Assembly: GCA_965235415.1 (NCBI GenBank)
Contig: CBDDXD010000002.1
Location: 1-64,000 of the forward strand
Source: Fontibacterium subtropicum
GTDB lineage: Bacteria; Pseudomonadota; Alphaproteobacteria; Pelagibacterales; Pelagibacteraceae
Length of the DNA stretch: 64,000 nt
Direction of reading: 5' to 3'
A model generated the notes under the pieces. It was not told the DNA's origin. It saw nothing but the letters and a program-made list of their open reading frames with translations, and did no database searches. Each line of letters opens with the position of its first letter. Positions within the stretch are counted from its first letter, which is position 1. Positions 53,233 to 62,778 of this stretch are shown one piece after another. The position numbers and the translations under genes are program-made.

Positions 53233-54594
53233 CTATTTTAGATTGTTAAATAACTCCGGAGGTATTCCATCTAATCCTCCAAAATTTCTTCCGCCACCTT
53301 GTGACATTCTTTTCATCATTCCTGTCATCATTTTATGTTGTTTTAGAAGCTTATTTACTAAAGCGATGTCAGTTCCTGAACCATTCGCTATTCTTTTTTT
53401 TCTAGATCCATCAATAATCTTTGGGTTATCTCTTTCTTTAGGAGTCATGGATAAAATAACCGCCTCTTGTTTTCCAAGAAGACTTTCGTCAATATCGGAT
53501 TCCTCTATTTGTTTTTTAATTTTTGAAATACCAGGAATCATTCCTAAAATTTTTCCCATCCCCCCAATTTTTTTCATTTGTCTAAGTTGCTTTAAGTAAT
53601 CATTAAAAGTGAATTGTCCTTTTTTTAAATTCTCTTCTAACTCTTCAACTTCTTCTTTTTTTAAATTTTCCGATACCTTTTCAACAAGAGAAACTACATC
53701 TCCCATACCTAAAATTCTATTTGCAATTCTTTCTGGATGAAATATTTCAAAATCTTCAATTTTTTCTCCAACTCCTAAAAATTTAATAGGACAGTTAGCA
53801 ACGGACTTCATGCTAAGAGCTGCGCCGCCTTTTCCATCTCCATCTATTCTTGTTAATATTATTCCTGTCAAATCGACTGTTTTTTTAAATTCACCAGCTA
53901 TATTTACTGCATCTTGTCCTGTTAAAGAGTCTGCAACTAAAAAAGTTTCGATTGGATTAATTACTTTTTTAAGATTATTTAATTCACTCATCATCACACT
54001 ATCTATTTGTGTTCGTCCGGCGGTATCAAAGATGATGACATCAGATCCCGATAAGGAGGCGGCTGCTAAAGTTCTTTGTGCAATTTCTATTGGTAGTTGT
54101 CCTTCTATAATTGGAACCGTTTGAATATTATTTTGACTACCTAATAACTCTAATTGTTTTTGGGCTGCTGGACGGTAAACGTCTAAGCTTGATAACATTA
54201 CTTTTTTATTAAAATTCTTTTCAATAAACTTTGCAATCTTTGCAGTGGTTGTTGTTTTTCCTGAGCCTTGCAAACCAACTATTAATATTTTGGCAGGTGG
54301 AACGGTATTAAGATTAATTTCTGATTTTTCACTACCTAAAATTTTAACAAGTTCGTCGTATACAATTTTAACAAGTAATTGTCCTGGGGTTATAGATTTT
54401 AAGACTTCTTGACCGATTGCTTTTGGTTTAACATTTGCAATAAATTCTTTAGCAACTGACAATGCAACATCTGACTCGAGAAGAGCCTGACGAATCTTTC
54501 GCAATCCCTCATCAACCTGTTTTTCATCTAATTGAGTGCTTTTATTAAAAAAAGAAAAAGCAGACTCAATTTTACTTGTTAAATTTTCAAACAT
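53233..54594 (-). CDS. ffh: Signal recognition particle protein Ffh
   Basis: A 453-residue SRP54: N domain (1-90), G domain with GLQGSGKTTT, DVYRPAAQKQL, FDTAGRTQID and TRIDGDGKGGAAL, then the methionine-rich M domain with GMGKILGMIPGISK and IDGSRKKRIANGSG. It binds signal sequences and SRP RNA to target membrane proteins. It heads a long minus-strand run and has a structured leader upstream. Confidence 0.97.
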   Translation of the reverse strand: MFENLTSKIESAFSFFNKSTQLDEKQVDEGLRKIRQALLESDVALSVAKEFIANVKPKAIGQEVLKSITPGQLLVKIVYDELVKILGSEKSEINLNTVPPAKILIVGLQGSGKTTTTAKIAKFIEKNFNKKVMLSSLDVYRPAAQKQLELLGSQNNIQTVPIIEGQLPIEIAQRTLAAASLSGSDVIIFDTAGRTQIDSVMMSELNNLKKVINPIETFLVADSLTGQDAVNIAGEFKKTVDLTGIILTRIDGDGKGGAALSMKSVANCPIKFLGVGEKIEDFEIFHPERIANRILGMGDVVSLVEKVSENLKKEEVEELEENLKKGQFTFNDYLKQLRQMKKIGGMGKILGMIPGISKIKKQIEESDIDESLLGKQEAVILSMTPKERDNPKIIDGSRKKRIANGSGTDIALVNKLLKQHKMMTGMMKRMSQGGGRNFGGLDGIPPELFNNLK

Positions 54595-54600
54595 TTTTTT

Positions 54601-54735
54601 TCTCCAGCAGCAATCGCACTAGTGGGCGAATATCGCTGACTAGTGTTGATCTCCTTCATTAGAAGGACACCACAAAACCTGCTTATTTTTGTGGAAAATT
54701 TTATTAAAAGTATATTTTACTATTTTAAAAGTCAA
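54601..54735 (-). ncRNA. Structured leader RNA and promoter of ffh
   Basis: On the minus strand, a promoter-like TTGACT (54735-54730), 15-bp spacer and TATACT (54714-54709) precede three hairpins in the roughly 108-nt leader. Hairpin 1 pairs 8 bp (54694-54687 with 54677-54670). Hairpin 2 pairs 6 bp around a 4-nt loop (54667-54662 with 54657-54652). Hairpin 3 pairs 7 bp (54645-54639 with 54623-54617) and has an inner 4-bp stem GCGA/TCGC. The ffh ribosome site GGAG follows. A predicted ffh-associated RNA motif in SAR11 exists to my memory, but I cannot confirm the match. It lacks the conserved SRP-RNA core, so it is not the 4.5S RNA itself. Confidence 0.65.
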
Positions 54736-54772
54736 TAATTGAGAATATTTGTAAGATATAACAACAAAACAG

Positions 54773-55597
54773 ATGATCGAAATACAAGCTTATAAAATGG
54801 ATGGTCTAGGCAATGATTTTATCATCATTGATAGAAGAAAAGATAAAATCAATCTTTCAAAACAACAAATTATAAATATTGCGGACAGAAAAAAAGGTCC
54901 AGGTTGCGATCAAATTATTATTATAGATAAAGATAAAGAAAAAAAAACAAACGCCAAAATAACTTTTTATAATTCTGATGGTGGAGAAACAGGCGCATGT
55001 GGAAATGGCTCTAGATGCATTTCCTACTTCTTAATGAATGAAAAAAAATTAAATAAATCAAAAATTAATACTGAAAGTGGTGTTTTAAAAGCAAAACTTA
55101 CTGGAAAAACTGAAGTATCTGTTGATATGGGAATTCCTAATTTTGAATGGAAAAAAATTCCTTTAGTAAAAAAAATGAATCACGCAAAAGTTAAAATTAA
55201 GACTAAACATTTTGGCATTCTTTCGGGTTACACTTTAAGTATTGGGAACCCACATATTATTTTTTTTAAAAATATAACATTTGAATTACTTAAAAAAATT
55301 GGTCCACAAATTGAACATCATGAATTCTTCCCAGAAAGATGTAACGTTACATTTGCTGATGTAATGAACAAAAAAAATATCGCAGTAAAAGTTTGGGAAA
55401 GAGGAGCAGGTTTAACGCTTGCTTGTGGTACAGCTGCTTGTGCTACTGCTGTGGCAGCAAGTAAATTAGGTTTAACAGGTAAAAAAGTTAATATTCATTT
55501 TAAAAATGGCACGCTCCATATTGAATGGGCTAAAGATAAACATATTATAATGACCGGATCTGTCTCAAATATTAATAATATTAGTCTTAAAATATAA
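54773..55597 (+). CDS. dapF: Diaminopimelate epimerase
   Basis: A 274-residue enzyme with the two catalytic Cys in GACGNGSRC and LACGTAACA, plus MDGLGNDFIIID at the N-terminus. It converts LL-DAP to meso-DAP for peptidoglycan and lysine. It is divergent from ffh and 6 bp before ftsY; the mtaB gene often found between these two is absent. Confidence 0.95.
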   Translation: MIEIQAYKMDGLGNDFIIIDRRKDKINLSKQQIINIADRKKGPGCDQIIIIDKDKEKKTNAKITFYNSDGGETGACGNGSRCISYFLMNEKKLNKSKINTESGVLKAKLTGKTEVSVDMGIPNFEWKKIPLVKKMNHAKVKIKTKHFGILSGYTLSIGNPHIIFFKNITFELLKKIGPQIEHHEFFPERCNVTFADVMNKKNIAVKVWERGAGLTLACGTAACATAVAASKLGLTGKKVNIHFKNGTLHIEWAKDKHIIMTGSVSNINNISLKI

Positions 55598-55603
55598 TTC
55601 TTA

Positions 55604-56518
55604 ATGAATTTTTTTAAAAAGCTTAAAGAAAGTTTAAAAAAAACTTCAGAAAAATTTACAAAAGGAATTGATGATGTTTTTAATAAATCAAAACCACAAG
55701 CAGAAATTCTTCAAGATATAGAGGATATTCTTATTCAAGCAGATGTAGGCATTGGTTTTGTAGAAGAATTTAAGAAAAACATAGCTAATAAAAAATACAG
55801 CAAAGAAGAGTTAACAAAAGAAAATTTTTTTCAAGCTATCGCAAAGGAAATAGAAGAGATCTTGGTTCCTTTACAAAAAGATTTTTTTATAAAAAAACAC
55901 AACAAACCAACTGTTGTATTAGTCTGTGGAGTTAATGGCGTTGGTAAAACAACCACCATTGGTAAATTATGTAAAAAACTTAAAGCTCATGGAAACAAAA
56001 TTATTGTTGGAGCGGCGGACACTTTTAGAGCTGCAGCAATTGATCAGTTAGAACTTTGGTGCAAAAAAATTAATGTAGAAATAATAAAATCAGATATTGG
56101 CTCAGATCCAGCCTCTGTTGCATTTAAAAGTTTTGAATATGCAAAACAAAATAATGCGGATTATTGCGTCATAGATACGGCTGGACGACTGCAGAACAAA
56201 AAAAACTTAATGGAAGAATTTTCTAAAATTATTAGAGTTTTAAAAAAAATTGACTCCAACGCTCCTCATGAATCTATTTTAGTTCTTGATGCAACCACAG
56301 GGCAAAATGCAATTAATCAGATTGAAGAATTTAAAAAAATTACTCCTATCTCTGGAATTATTATGACTAAATTAGATGGAACTGCAAAAGGCGGTATTCT
56401 TGTTGCTATTGCAAAACAATTTCAGATTCCAATTTATGCAATTGGAGTGGGTGAAAAAGAAGAAGACTTAGATAACTTTATCGCAAAGGACTTTGTGCAA
56501 GCTTTTATTAAAAACTAA
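55604..56518 (+). CDS. ftsY: SRP receptor FtsY
   Basis: A 304-residue SRP GTPase: short N domain, G motif GVNGVGKTTTIGKL, ADTFRAAAIDQLE, DTAGRLQNKK and TKLDGTAKGGI. There is no long acidic A domain, as in other alphaproteobacteria. It is the membrane-side partner of Ffh, whose gene lies 1 kb away on the other strand. It converges with the hydrolase gene (4-bp overlap). Confidence 0.95.
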   Translation: MNFFKKLKESLKKTSEKFTKGIDDVFNKSKPQAEILQDIEDILIQADVGIGFVEEFKKNIANKKYSKEELTKENFFQAIAKEIEEILVPLQKDFFIKKHNKPTVVLVCGVNGVGKTTTIGKLCKKLKAHGNKIIVGAADTFRAAAIDQLELWCKKINVEIIKSDIGSDPASVAFKSFEYAKQNNADYCVIDTAGRLQNKKNLMEEFSKIIRVLKKIDSNAPHESILVLDATTGQNAINQIEEFKKITPISGIIMTKLDGTAKGGILVAIAKQFQIPIYAIGVGEKEEDLDNFIAKDFVQAFIKN

Positions 56519-57327
56519 TTTAAAGTTTTTATAAATTTTTGCAATTCAAACTTAAGTTCAGAATTATAAGTCATCATATGGCGATCAGATTGAGGAAAGT
56601 ATCCGTACTTTTTTGACTGAATTTCATTAAATAATTTTTTTCCCATCGCAATAGGTATTATTATGTCGGCTCCACCATGCATTAAAAGAACAGGGGAATT
56701 AATATTTTTAATTTTTTTTAAACTCAAGTATTTATCTTTCAATATTAGATCTACAGGTAAATAAGGATAATAAATTTTTGCAGCATCCACAATGGAAGTG
56801 TAGGGAGACTCTAAAATAATTCCTGCAAAATCTTGATTTTGACCAATCTCAACTGCAACGCCAGTACCCAAAGATTCCCCATACAAAATAATTTTATTTT
56901 TTTTAATATTATTCTTTTCCAACCATTCAACAGCGCTTTTAGCATCATTATACAATCCCTGCTCTGTTGGACTTCCCTTATTACCACTAAATCCACGCCA
57001 AGAAATTATCAAATAATTTAAATTTAAATTTTTTAATTCATTTAATTTATAAATCCTATTTCCTAATTCTCCTGCATTACCGTGGAAAAATAATACTGTG
57101 TATTTATTATTAGAATTTTTATAAAACCAAGATTTTAAAGTAATGCCTTCCGTTGAAGGTATAAATATTTCTTTAATTTCTGCATTTAACTTTTCTCCGC
57201 GCAAATAATTATTCTTATAAGGATGATATAAAAAATTTCTTTGAAAAATGTACATATAAGCACAAATAGAAAGATAAAGAATAATTAAAGATAAAAAGAC
57301 GTATAAAAAAATTCGTCTTAACTTCAT
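56515..57327 (-). CDS. Membrane-anchored alpha/beta hydrolase (BEM46-like)
   Basis: A 270-residue protein with an N-terminal membrane helix (about 8-29) and a hydrolase domain: FHGNAGELGNR oxyanion region, nucleophile in GESLGTGVAVE, acid in HGGADIIIP and His in DRHMM. It is probably exported and anchored. The substrate is unknown. Its start overlaps the dehydrogenase stop by one base. Confidence 0.8.
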   Translation of the reverse strand: MKLRRIFLYVFLSLIILYLSICAYMYIFQRNFLYHPYKNNYLRGEKLNAEIKEIFIPSTEGITLKSWFYKNSNNKYTVLFFHGNAGELGNRIYKLNELKNLNLNYLIISWRGFSGNKGSPTEQGLYNDAKSAVEWLEKNNIKKNKIILYGESLGTGVAVEIGQNQDFAGIILESPYTSIVDAAKIYYPYLPVDLILKDKYLSLKKIKNINSPVLLMHGGADIIIPIAMGKKLFNEIQSKKYGYFPQSDRHMMTYNSELKFELQKFIKTLN

Positions 57328-58202
57328 TATCTGCTGAGTGCTTTAATGAATAAATATAAAGCGCTATGATCCAAATTAGCTCTTCCGGATTTTACTGTCT
57401 TTGAGTAAAGCTCTTGTACTTTTTTTGCAATTGGTAAATTAAGTTTATATTTTTTTGCAGTTGCAATTATATTGTTCATGTCTTTAAGCTGAGTGGATGC
57501 TTTTCCACCAGGTTTAAAGTTTTTAGTTAAAATTCTCAAACCATGGTTTCTAAGAATTGGTCCGCCAGCAAATCCATGTAGCATAATTTCTCTCACAGCT
57601 TTAGGGTCTGCTCCTGCTGCTTCTGCTAAAATTAAAGCCTCAGATACAGCTCCAATACTAATTCCAACGATTGTTTGATTTGCTAATTTTGCAACTTGGC
57701 CACATCCAGTTTTTCCAACATAAATTGCTGTTCCCATACTTTTAAATAATGGCATAACAGTATTAAATATTTTTTTATCTCCACCCACCATAATTGCTAA
57801 AGTTCCTTTTTCTGCTCCTATGGTTCCACCAGAAACGGGTGCATCTAAAAAAAATGTTTTTTTCTTTTTTAAAGCTTTGCCGATTTCTAAAGCTGTATTT
57901 TGAGTTGTTGAACTCATGTCGATTACAATTTGTCCTTTTTTTAAATGTGGCTGAATCTTTTTTATAAGAATTGTTTTACAAACTTTATCATTTGCAAGCA
58001 TCGAAACGATTACTTTAGAGTTTTGAACTAAATCTTTTATATCTTTAAAAACTTTTGCTCCTTTTTTTTTAAGTTCTAAAGTTTTGCCAGGTGTTCTATT
58101 CCAAACATTTAGTTTAAATTTTTTAGATAAAATATTCTTTGCCATAGGCAAACCCATTAAACCTGTGCCAATAAATCCTACTGTTTTAATTGAGCTGCTC
58201 AT
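57327..58202 (-). CDS. 3-Hydroxyisobutyrate dehydrogenase-family oxidoreductase
   Basis: A 291-residue beta-hydroxyacid dehydrogenase: NAD motif GFIGTGLMGLPMAKN, DAPVSGGTIGAEKGTL, the catalytic Lys in GCGQVAKLANQ and the KDMNNI motif. The family includes 3-hydroxyisobutyrate dehydrogenase (valine) and tartronate semialdehyde reductase; sequence alone does not settle which. The presence of mmsA in the window makes HIBADH attractive. It overlaps the EamA gene by 4 bp. Confidence 0.8.
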   Translation of the reverse strand: MSSSIKTVGFIGTGLMGLPMAKNILSKKFKLNVWNRTPGKTLELKKKGAKVFKDIKDLVQNSKVIVSMLANDKVCKTILIKKIQPHLKKGQIVIDMSSTTQNTALEIGKALKKKKTFFLDAPVSGGTIGAEKGTLAIMVGGDKKIFNTVMPLFKSMGTAIYVGKTGCGQVAKLANQTIVGISIGAVSEALILAEAAGADPKAVREIMLHGFAGGPILRNHGLRILTKNFKPGGKASTQLKDMNNIIATAKKYKLNLPIAKKVQELYSKTVKSGRANLDHSALYLFIKALSR

Positions 58203-59104
58203 TTTATTTTAAATAAATTTTTATTAGCTAGAATTATACCTGTTAATACAAATAAACCACCAAACCAATGAAAGCTTTGTAATTTTTCATTAAATAAAAA
58301 ATAGCCATATAGCGCACTATAAATTGGCATTAAATAAACCACCAATCCAGTGATAGAGGCACCAACGAATTTTTGTAACTTTGAATACATTAAAAAAGCA
58401 ATGATTCCTGGAAAAATCGCAGCAATAACAGTCCAAAAGACAAAGTCCTTGTTAAATGAAGTGGTGAAAAAAAAAGTCTCTTCCACATAATACATGGGTA
58501 GTAAACAAATAACTCCTGCAATAGCCATAAGACCAAAGCGTGTTAAAAGGTCAAATTTACTTTTCCAATTCATTAAAAATACCGAATAAACTGCCCAACT
58601 AATCATCGCTCCCGAAATCCAAATATCTCCTTTTGTAATTTGTAGTTTCATTAAAGTTTCAAGCTGACCTTTGCAAACGACAACCATAATTCCTGATAAA
58701 CACAAAACTGTCCCAAATATCTGAATTTTACTTAATTTTTCTTTATAAATAAAAACTGAAAATAAAATAATAAATATAGGAGAAGCAGAATAAATAATTC
58801 CCATATTCACAACACTAGTTGTAAGCCCGCTGATGTAAGGAAAGGCTCCACAGAATGCAAATCCAGTAAGACCTAAAATTAATAATTTAGGAAATTCAAC
58901 TAAAATATCTTTCCATTGTTTTTTGAGTGAAGGAAATATGAAAGGCAAAAGTATTAATGCTGCAAGAACCCACCTCCAAAAAGCAAGTGATACGGGCGGA
59001 ACTAATCCTGCTGCACCGCGTGCAACAGCAATATTTCCTGTCATAAATATAGGCTGAATAAATAAAAACAATAAAGGTAAAAAACTAACCTTTTGATCTT
59101 TCAA
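58199..59104 (-). CDS. EamA/DMT-family permease
   Basis: A 301-residue membrane protein with about ten hydrophobic helices and two EamA repeats (early NIAVARGAAGLVPPVSLAFWRW, then the GDIWISGAMISWAVYSVFL half; each cited in part). It likely exports amino acids or metabolites, but the substrate is not readable. It is part of the minus-strand block with the dehydrogenase and amidase. Confidence 0.85.
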   Translation of the reverse strand: MKDQKVSFLPLLFLFIQPIFMTGNIAVARGAAGLVPPVSLAFWRWVLAALILLPFIFPSLKKQWKDILVEFPKLLILGLTGFAFCGAFPYISGLTTSVVNMGIIYSASPIFIILFSVFIYKEKLSKIQIFGTVLCLSGIMVVVCKGQLETLMKLQITKGDIWISGAMISWAVYSVFLMNWKSKFDLLTRFGLMAIAGVICLLPMYYVEETFFFTTSFNKDFVFWTVIAAIFPGIIAFLMYSKLQKFVGASITGLVVYLMPIYSALYGYFLFNEKLQSFHWFGGLFVLTGIILANKNLFKIK

Positions 59105-59129
59105 GATTGTGTCTACGGTTATTTAGATA

Positions 59130-59336
59130 TTATCTTTTTTTTTTATGTTTGCTTGTCAAAGATAACATTCTATTAAAATCATAAAACATCATGCCAAGAG
59201 CCACTATAACTATAACAACAACAGGTATTGCAGCTGTGGCAGTAATAATTGATGATTTTAAAACTGAATAGGTAATTGATGCAAGATATACTGCAAAAAG
59301 TATCGCTCCAACTATTGCTGAAAATTTCCCAATCAT
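59130..59336 (-). CDS. Small two-helix membrane protein of unknown function
   Basis: A 68-residue protein with two hydrophobic helices (about 7-27 and 30-50) and a basic tail ending KHKKKR. It is not recognised. It lies 4 bp after the amidase and 25 bp before the EamA gene, so it is probably co-transcribed with the amidase. Codon use resembles its neighbours. Confidence 0.6.
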   Translation of the reverse strand: MIGKFSAIVGAILFAVYLASITYSVLKSSIITATAAIPVVVIVIVALGMMFYDFNRMLSLTSKHKKKR

Positions 59337-59340
59337 ATTT

Positions 59341-60666
59341 TTATTTTTTTAATTTTTTTAAGAGCCAATTCGCTGAACGTAAAAATCTAACATCGTCAAA
59401 TTTTTCTCCAACTACTTGAACTCCTAAAGGCATTTTATTAGATCCCTCAAGTATTGGCAATGAAATAGATGGCATACCAAGATATGTCCAAATAGTACAA
59501 AATTCTGGACTTCCAGTATAAGCTAGGCCTTTGGGTGCCTCACCTGTGGTTGCGGGAGTAATGATTGCATGAAAGTGGTGGAAAAGTTCACTCATATTAT
59601 CATAAAGTGTTTCTATATTGTCAACCGCTTCTGCATAATCTTTTGATTTGTAAGACTGTCCTCTTTCAATAGCTTCTTTCAATTTTTTTCCTATTTTATT
59701 CTTATTAGTTTCATAAAAATAAGACAAATTATGAGCCATATCTGTTTCCATAATAATTTGTTGATATTCAAAAATCTTTTCAAAAGAGGATGGGTCTTGA
59801 AAATCAACAATATTTTTTTCTAATTTTTTTCTTAATCGATCAAAAGCTTTTTTTGAATCGCTATCTAAATTTTTCCATTTAGGGGTTTGTACAAAAACAA
59901 ATTTTGGATCAAAAGGATGATCTTGCAAAACTGAAGATTCCATATTCTCTGTTGGATAAATTCTTGTGGATGCATCTTTTGAGTCTTTGCTTATTATTGC
60001 CTTAGAAATTAAACCCATATCTTCAATAGTTCTTCCAAAAATACCAACTTGATCTAATAAAAAAGATAACCTTAAAACACCACTTCTTGAAATTAATCCA
60101 TAAGAAGGCTTGTAACCAATAACTCCACAATAAGATGCTGGTCTAATTACTGATCCATTTGTTTGCGAACCGATTGCAACGGGAGCCATAAACGCTGCAA
60201 CAGCAGCAGCCGATCCGCTTGATGAACCACCTGGAGTCCTTGAATAATCGTACGGATTTGTAGTTTTTCCAGGATCAAAGTACGCAAGTTCTGTTGTTAC
60301 AGTTTTGCCCATAATGATAGCTCCTGCATTTTTTAATAATCTAACAACTTCAGATTCATTTCTAGAACGTTGACCTTCTTTTATTGGAGTTCCGTAGCCT
60401 GTTGGCATATCATCAGTTTTGAAAATATCTTTTATTGCAACTGGAAGTCCATGAAGTGGCCCTAAAGGTTTTCCTGACAATCTCCAGTCATCTGCTTCTT
60501 TTGCTTTTTCTAAAAAGGATGTTTTGTCAAAAAATGCCCAAGCATGAACATCTTTTTCAAACTCCTCTATTCTTTCTATAAAACTATTTGCGACATCAAC
60601 CGAAGACAGTTCACTTTTCTTAACTTTGTCTATGAGTTGTTTCGCAGACAAAAGATATGGCTTCAT
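59341..60666 (-). CDS. Amidase (amidase signature family)
   Basis: A 441-residue Ser-Ser-Lys hydrolase. The Lys is K79 in VAIKDIF, the Gly/Ser-rich signature GGSSSGSAAAVA is at 146-157 and the nucleophile is probably Ser172 in QTNGSVIRPA. The family hydrolyses amides, carbamates and allophanate; the subtype GatA is unlikely because gatB/gatC are not nearby. It lies 28 bp after dctM, so it may act on the compound the TRAP system imports. Confidence 0.88.
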   Translation of the reverse strand: MKPYLLSAKQLIDKVKKSELSSVDVANSFIERIEEFEKDVHAWAFFDKTSFLEKAKEADDWRLSGKPLGPLHGLPVAIKDIFKTDDMPTGYGTPIKEGQRSRNESEVVRLLKNAGAIIMGKTVTTELAYFDPGKTTNPYDYSRTPGGSSSGSAAAVAAFMAPVAIGSQTNGSVIRPASYCGVIGYKPSYGLISRSGVLRLSFLLDQVGIFGRTIEDMGLISKAIISKDSKDASTRIYPTENMESSVLQDHPFDPKFVFVQTPKWKNLDSDSKKAFDRLRKKLEKNIVDFQDPSSFEKIFEYQQIIMETDMAHNLSYFYETNKNKIGKKLKEAIERGQSYKSKDYAEAVDNIETLYDNMSELFHHFHAIITPATTGEAPKGLAYTGSPEFCTIWTYLGMPSISLPILEGSNKMPLGVQVVGEKFDDVRFLRSANWLLKKLKK

Positions 60667-60694
60667 CTACTACTTTTTAATTTTATGATTTTTA

Positions 60695-62080
60695 TTAACC
60701 GCCCTGACCAAATAAATAATTAGGAAGCCAAGTAGACAGCGGTTGGAATAAATACAAAATCACCATTGAAAGTATCACCATGTAAATAAAAGGATATCCA
60801 CCTTTAAAAATTTCCTTCAAGCTAACTCTATCCCCTTGAACCCCTTTTAAATAAAAAGCTGCCATAGCCATAGGGGGTGACAAGAAAGAAGTTTGTAAAT
60901 TTAGTCCAATTAAGATTCCAAAGAAATAAGGATCGATTCCATAATATTTAACCAAAGGTAAAAATATTGGAACGAAAATAATTATAATTTCAGTCCATTC
61001 TAATGGCCATCCAAGTACGAAAATAAGAATTTGTGTAACAACTAAAAACTGCCAAGCTTCAAGATTTAAGGATTTAAAGAAAGCATCAAAAATATCTTGT
61101 CCACCAAGATAAGCAAATACTGAAGCAAAAGATGATGATCCAACGAATAACCAAATAATCATCGTTGAAGTTCTAGCTGTTAAGTAAATTGAGTCTTTGA
61201 ACATGTTCCAGTTCATAGTTTTGTAAAAAAAAGCAAGACCAATTGCACCAACAGCTCCAACTGCAGCAGCCTCTGATGCGGTTGCAAGTCCTCCTAAAAT
61301 AGTTCCTAAAACTAAAACTATAATCAAAAATAGTGGTAAGAAAGAAACTGCAAGATCTTTGTAAACTTTAGCTCGAGGTGGTATTTCACTCATTTTTGGT
61401 TTTGGGGCTAGTTTAGGATTTAATGTCGCCGCAATAATAACGTAAATAATATAAAGACCTGCTAACATTAAGCCAGGTAACATTGCAGCAGCAAATAATC
61501 TTAAAGGAGATAATGCCGCAACAACTGCATAAACGATAAACATAATACTCGGTGGGATTAAAATACCAAGACATCCTCCAGCGGTCACAACGCCTGAAGC
61601 AAATGTTTTATTGTAACCATTGTTTACCATTGCAGGCCAAGCAAGTAGTCCCATTAAGGTAACAACTGCACCAACAATACCTGTTGCTGTTGAAAAAATT
61701 GCACACGTTATTAAAGAAGCAACTGCTAAATTTCCTGGAAGTTTGTAAGTTGCAACTCTTATTGCATTGAATAATCTTGCAACAATTCCTGCTTTTTCAA
61801 CCACATAGCCCATAAATAAAAAGAGAGGTATTGCAATCAACACATGATTTTCCATGGTCGAAAAGGCGTTTTTTACAATTAAATCAAATATTCTATTTGC
61901 AAAAATTCCAGACTCTGCAAATAATTTTGGATCAAAAAAAGCGTAGTAACCAAAGATAACAGACATCGCAAGAAGCGTGAATGCCATTGGAAAGCCGAGT
62001 AAAATGATAAATACGAAAAGAGTAACTTGTAATAAACCAACCCAGTTCTCAACGGTTATATTTGCTGCCCAATTCATCAT
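60695..62080 (-). CDS. dctM: TRAP transporter large permease (DctM)
   Basis: A 461-residue membrane protein with about 12-13 hydrophobic helices, GCLGILIPPSIMFIVYAV, SEAAAVGAVGAI and PLEWTEIIIIFVPIFLP, the usual DctM hallmarks. It carries sodium-coupled substrate flux. It overlaps dctQ by 4 bp and is followed by the amidase gene. Confidence 0.93.
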   Translation of the reverse strand: MMNWAANITVENWVGLLQVTLFVFIILLGFPMAFTLLAMSVIFGYYAFFDPKLFAESGIFANRIFDLIVKNAFSTMENHVLIAIPLFLFMGYVVEKAGIVARLFNAIRVATYKLPGNLAVASLITCAIFSTATGIVGAVVTLMGLLAWPAMVNNGYNKTFASGVVTAGGCLGILIPPSIMFIVYAVVAALSPLRLFAAAMLPGLMLAGLYIIYVIIAATLNPKLAPKPKMSEIPPRAKVYKDLAVSFLPLFLIIVLVLGTILGGLATASEAAAVGAVGAIGLAFFYKTMNWNMFKDSIYLTARTSTMIIWLFVGSSSFASVFAYLGGQDIFDAFFKSLNLEAWQFLVVTQILIFVLGWPLEWTEIIIIFVPIFLPLVKYYGIDPYFFGILIGLNLQTSFLSPPMAMAAFYLKGVQGDRVSLKEIFKGGYPFIYMVILSMVILYLFQPLSTWLPNYLFGQGG

Positions 62081-62667
62081 GATATTAAATCTTTCACGTT
62101 TTCTCCTTTTTGAACTTTTCTAAGAATCATTTTTTCTGTTTCTTCAACATCGTTTACTCTTTCCATCCATTTTCCTTCTTGAATACAAATAATACATCTA
62201 AAAATTTCTGCGATACCTATGATTAATAGAAGTATTCCGGCTGTTGGAATTAAACTTTTACTAAAATAAACTTGAATTTGTGCAGGACTATTCCAACTCA
62301 CCTCATGAACTATCCAAGCTTTTTTTGCATAAAAATAACCCGCATAAGTAAGTGCAAAAACTCCTGGTGCATAAAAACAAAAGAATAAAATTAAATCTAA
62401 AATTGCCTGTCCTCTTTCTGATAGTTTATTGTAGTACATGTCCGCTTTAACGTGCGTTTTTGTGCTAATTGCAGAGGCTCCTCCCATCATAATTACAGCT
62501 CCATACATCTGAATTGTAAAATCAAAAGACCAAAGTGTTGGAGCATTAAAGAAATATCTCATGATAACCTCGTACATCACTGCTGCTGTAAGAATAAAAA
62601 TACACCAAGCAAATGCTCTGCCAATCCAAACTACAAATTGATCTGCGAAGTTAATATAGGCCTTCAA
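62077..62667 (-). CDS. dctQ: TRAP transporter small permease (DctQ)
   Basis: A 196-residue four-helix membrane protein with the RYFFNAPTLWSFD region and the HVKADMYY motif of DctQ. It bridges the DctM permease. The start lies 111 bp after dctP and behind a strong terminator, so it is probably expressed below dctP. Confidence 0.9.
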   Translation of the reverse strand: MKAYINFADQFVVWIGRAFAWCIFILTAAVMYEVIMRYFFNAPTLWSFDFTIQMYGAVIMMGGASAISTKTHVKADMYYNKLSERGQAILDLILFFCFYAPGVFALTYAGYFYAKKAWIVHEVSWNSPAQIQVYFSKSLIPTAGILLLIIGIAEIFRCIICIQEGKWMERVNDVEETEKMILRKVQKGENVKDLIS

Positions 62668-62733
62668 AAAATCCCCCTTAATTTTTCAAAACTTGAAACA
62701 AACTAGTACTATTTATTATCAAGTCAAACTTAA

Positions 62734-62764
62734 AATAAAGGGCGCAAAGATTGCGCCCTTTATT
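62734..62764 (-). terminator. Strong terminator between dctP and dctQM
   Basis: A perfect 14-bp stem (62734-62747 with 62751-62764) has a 3-nt loop and the GC-rich core AAAGGGCGCAA. It lies 15 bp after the dctP stop. On the minus strand it is followed by a short T-rich stretch. Such hairpins let the binding protein be made in excess over the permease genes read through it. Confidence 0.85.
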
Positions 62765-62778
62765 AAATATTTATCTGA

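Noticed and set aside
54601..54694. 4.5S SRP RNA
   Set aside because: The conserved GGAAG/GCAG asymmetric loop of SRP RNA is not present on either strand; a leader of ffh fits better.
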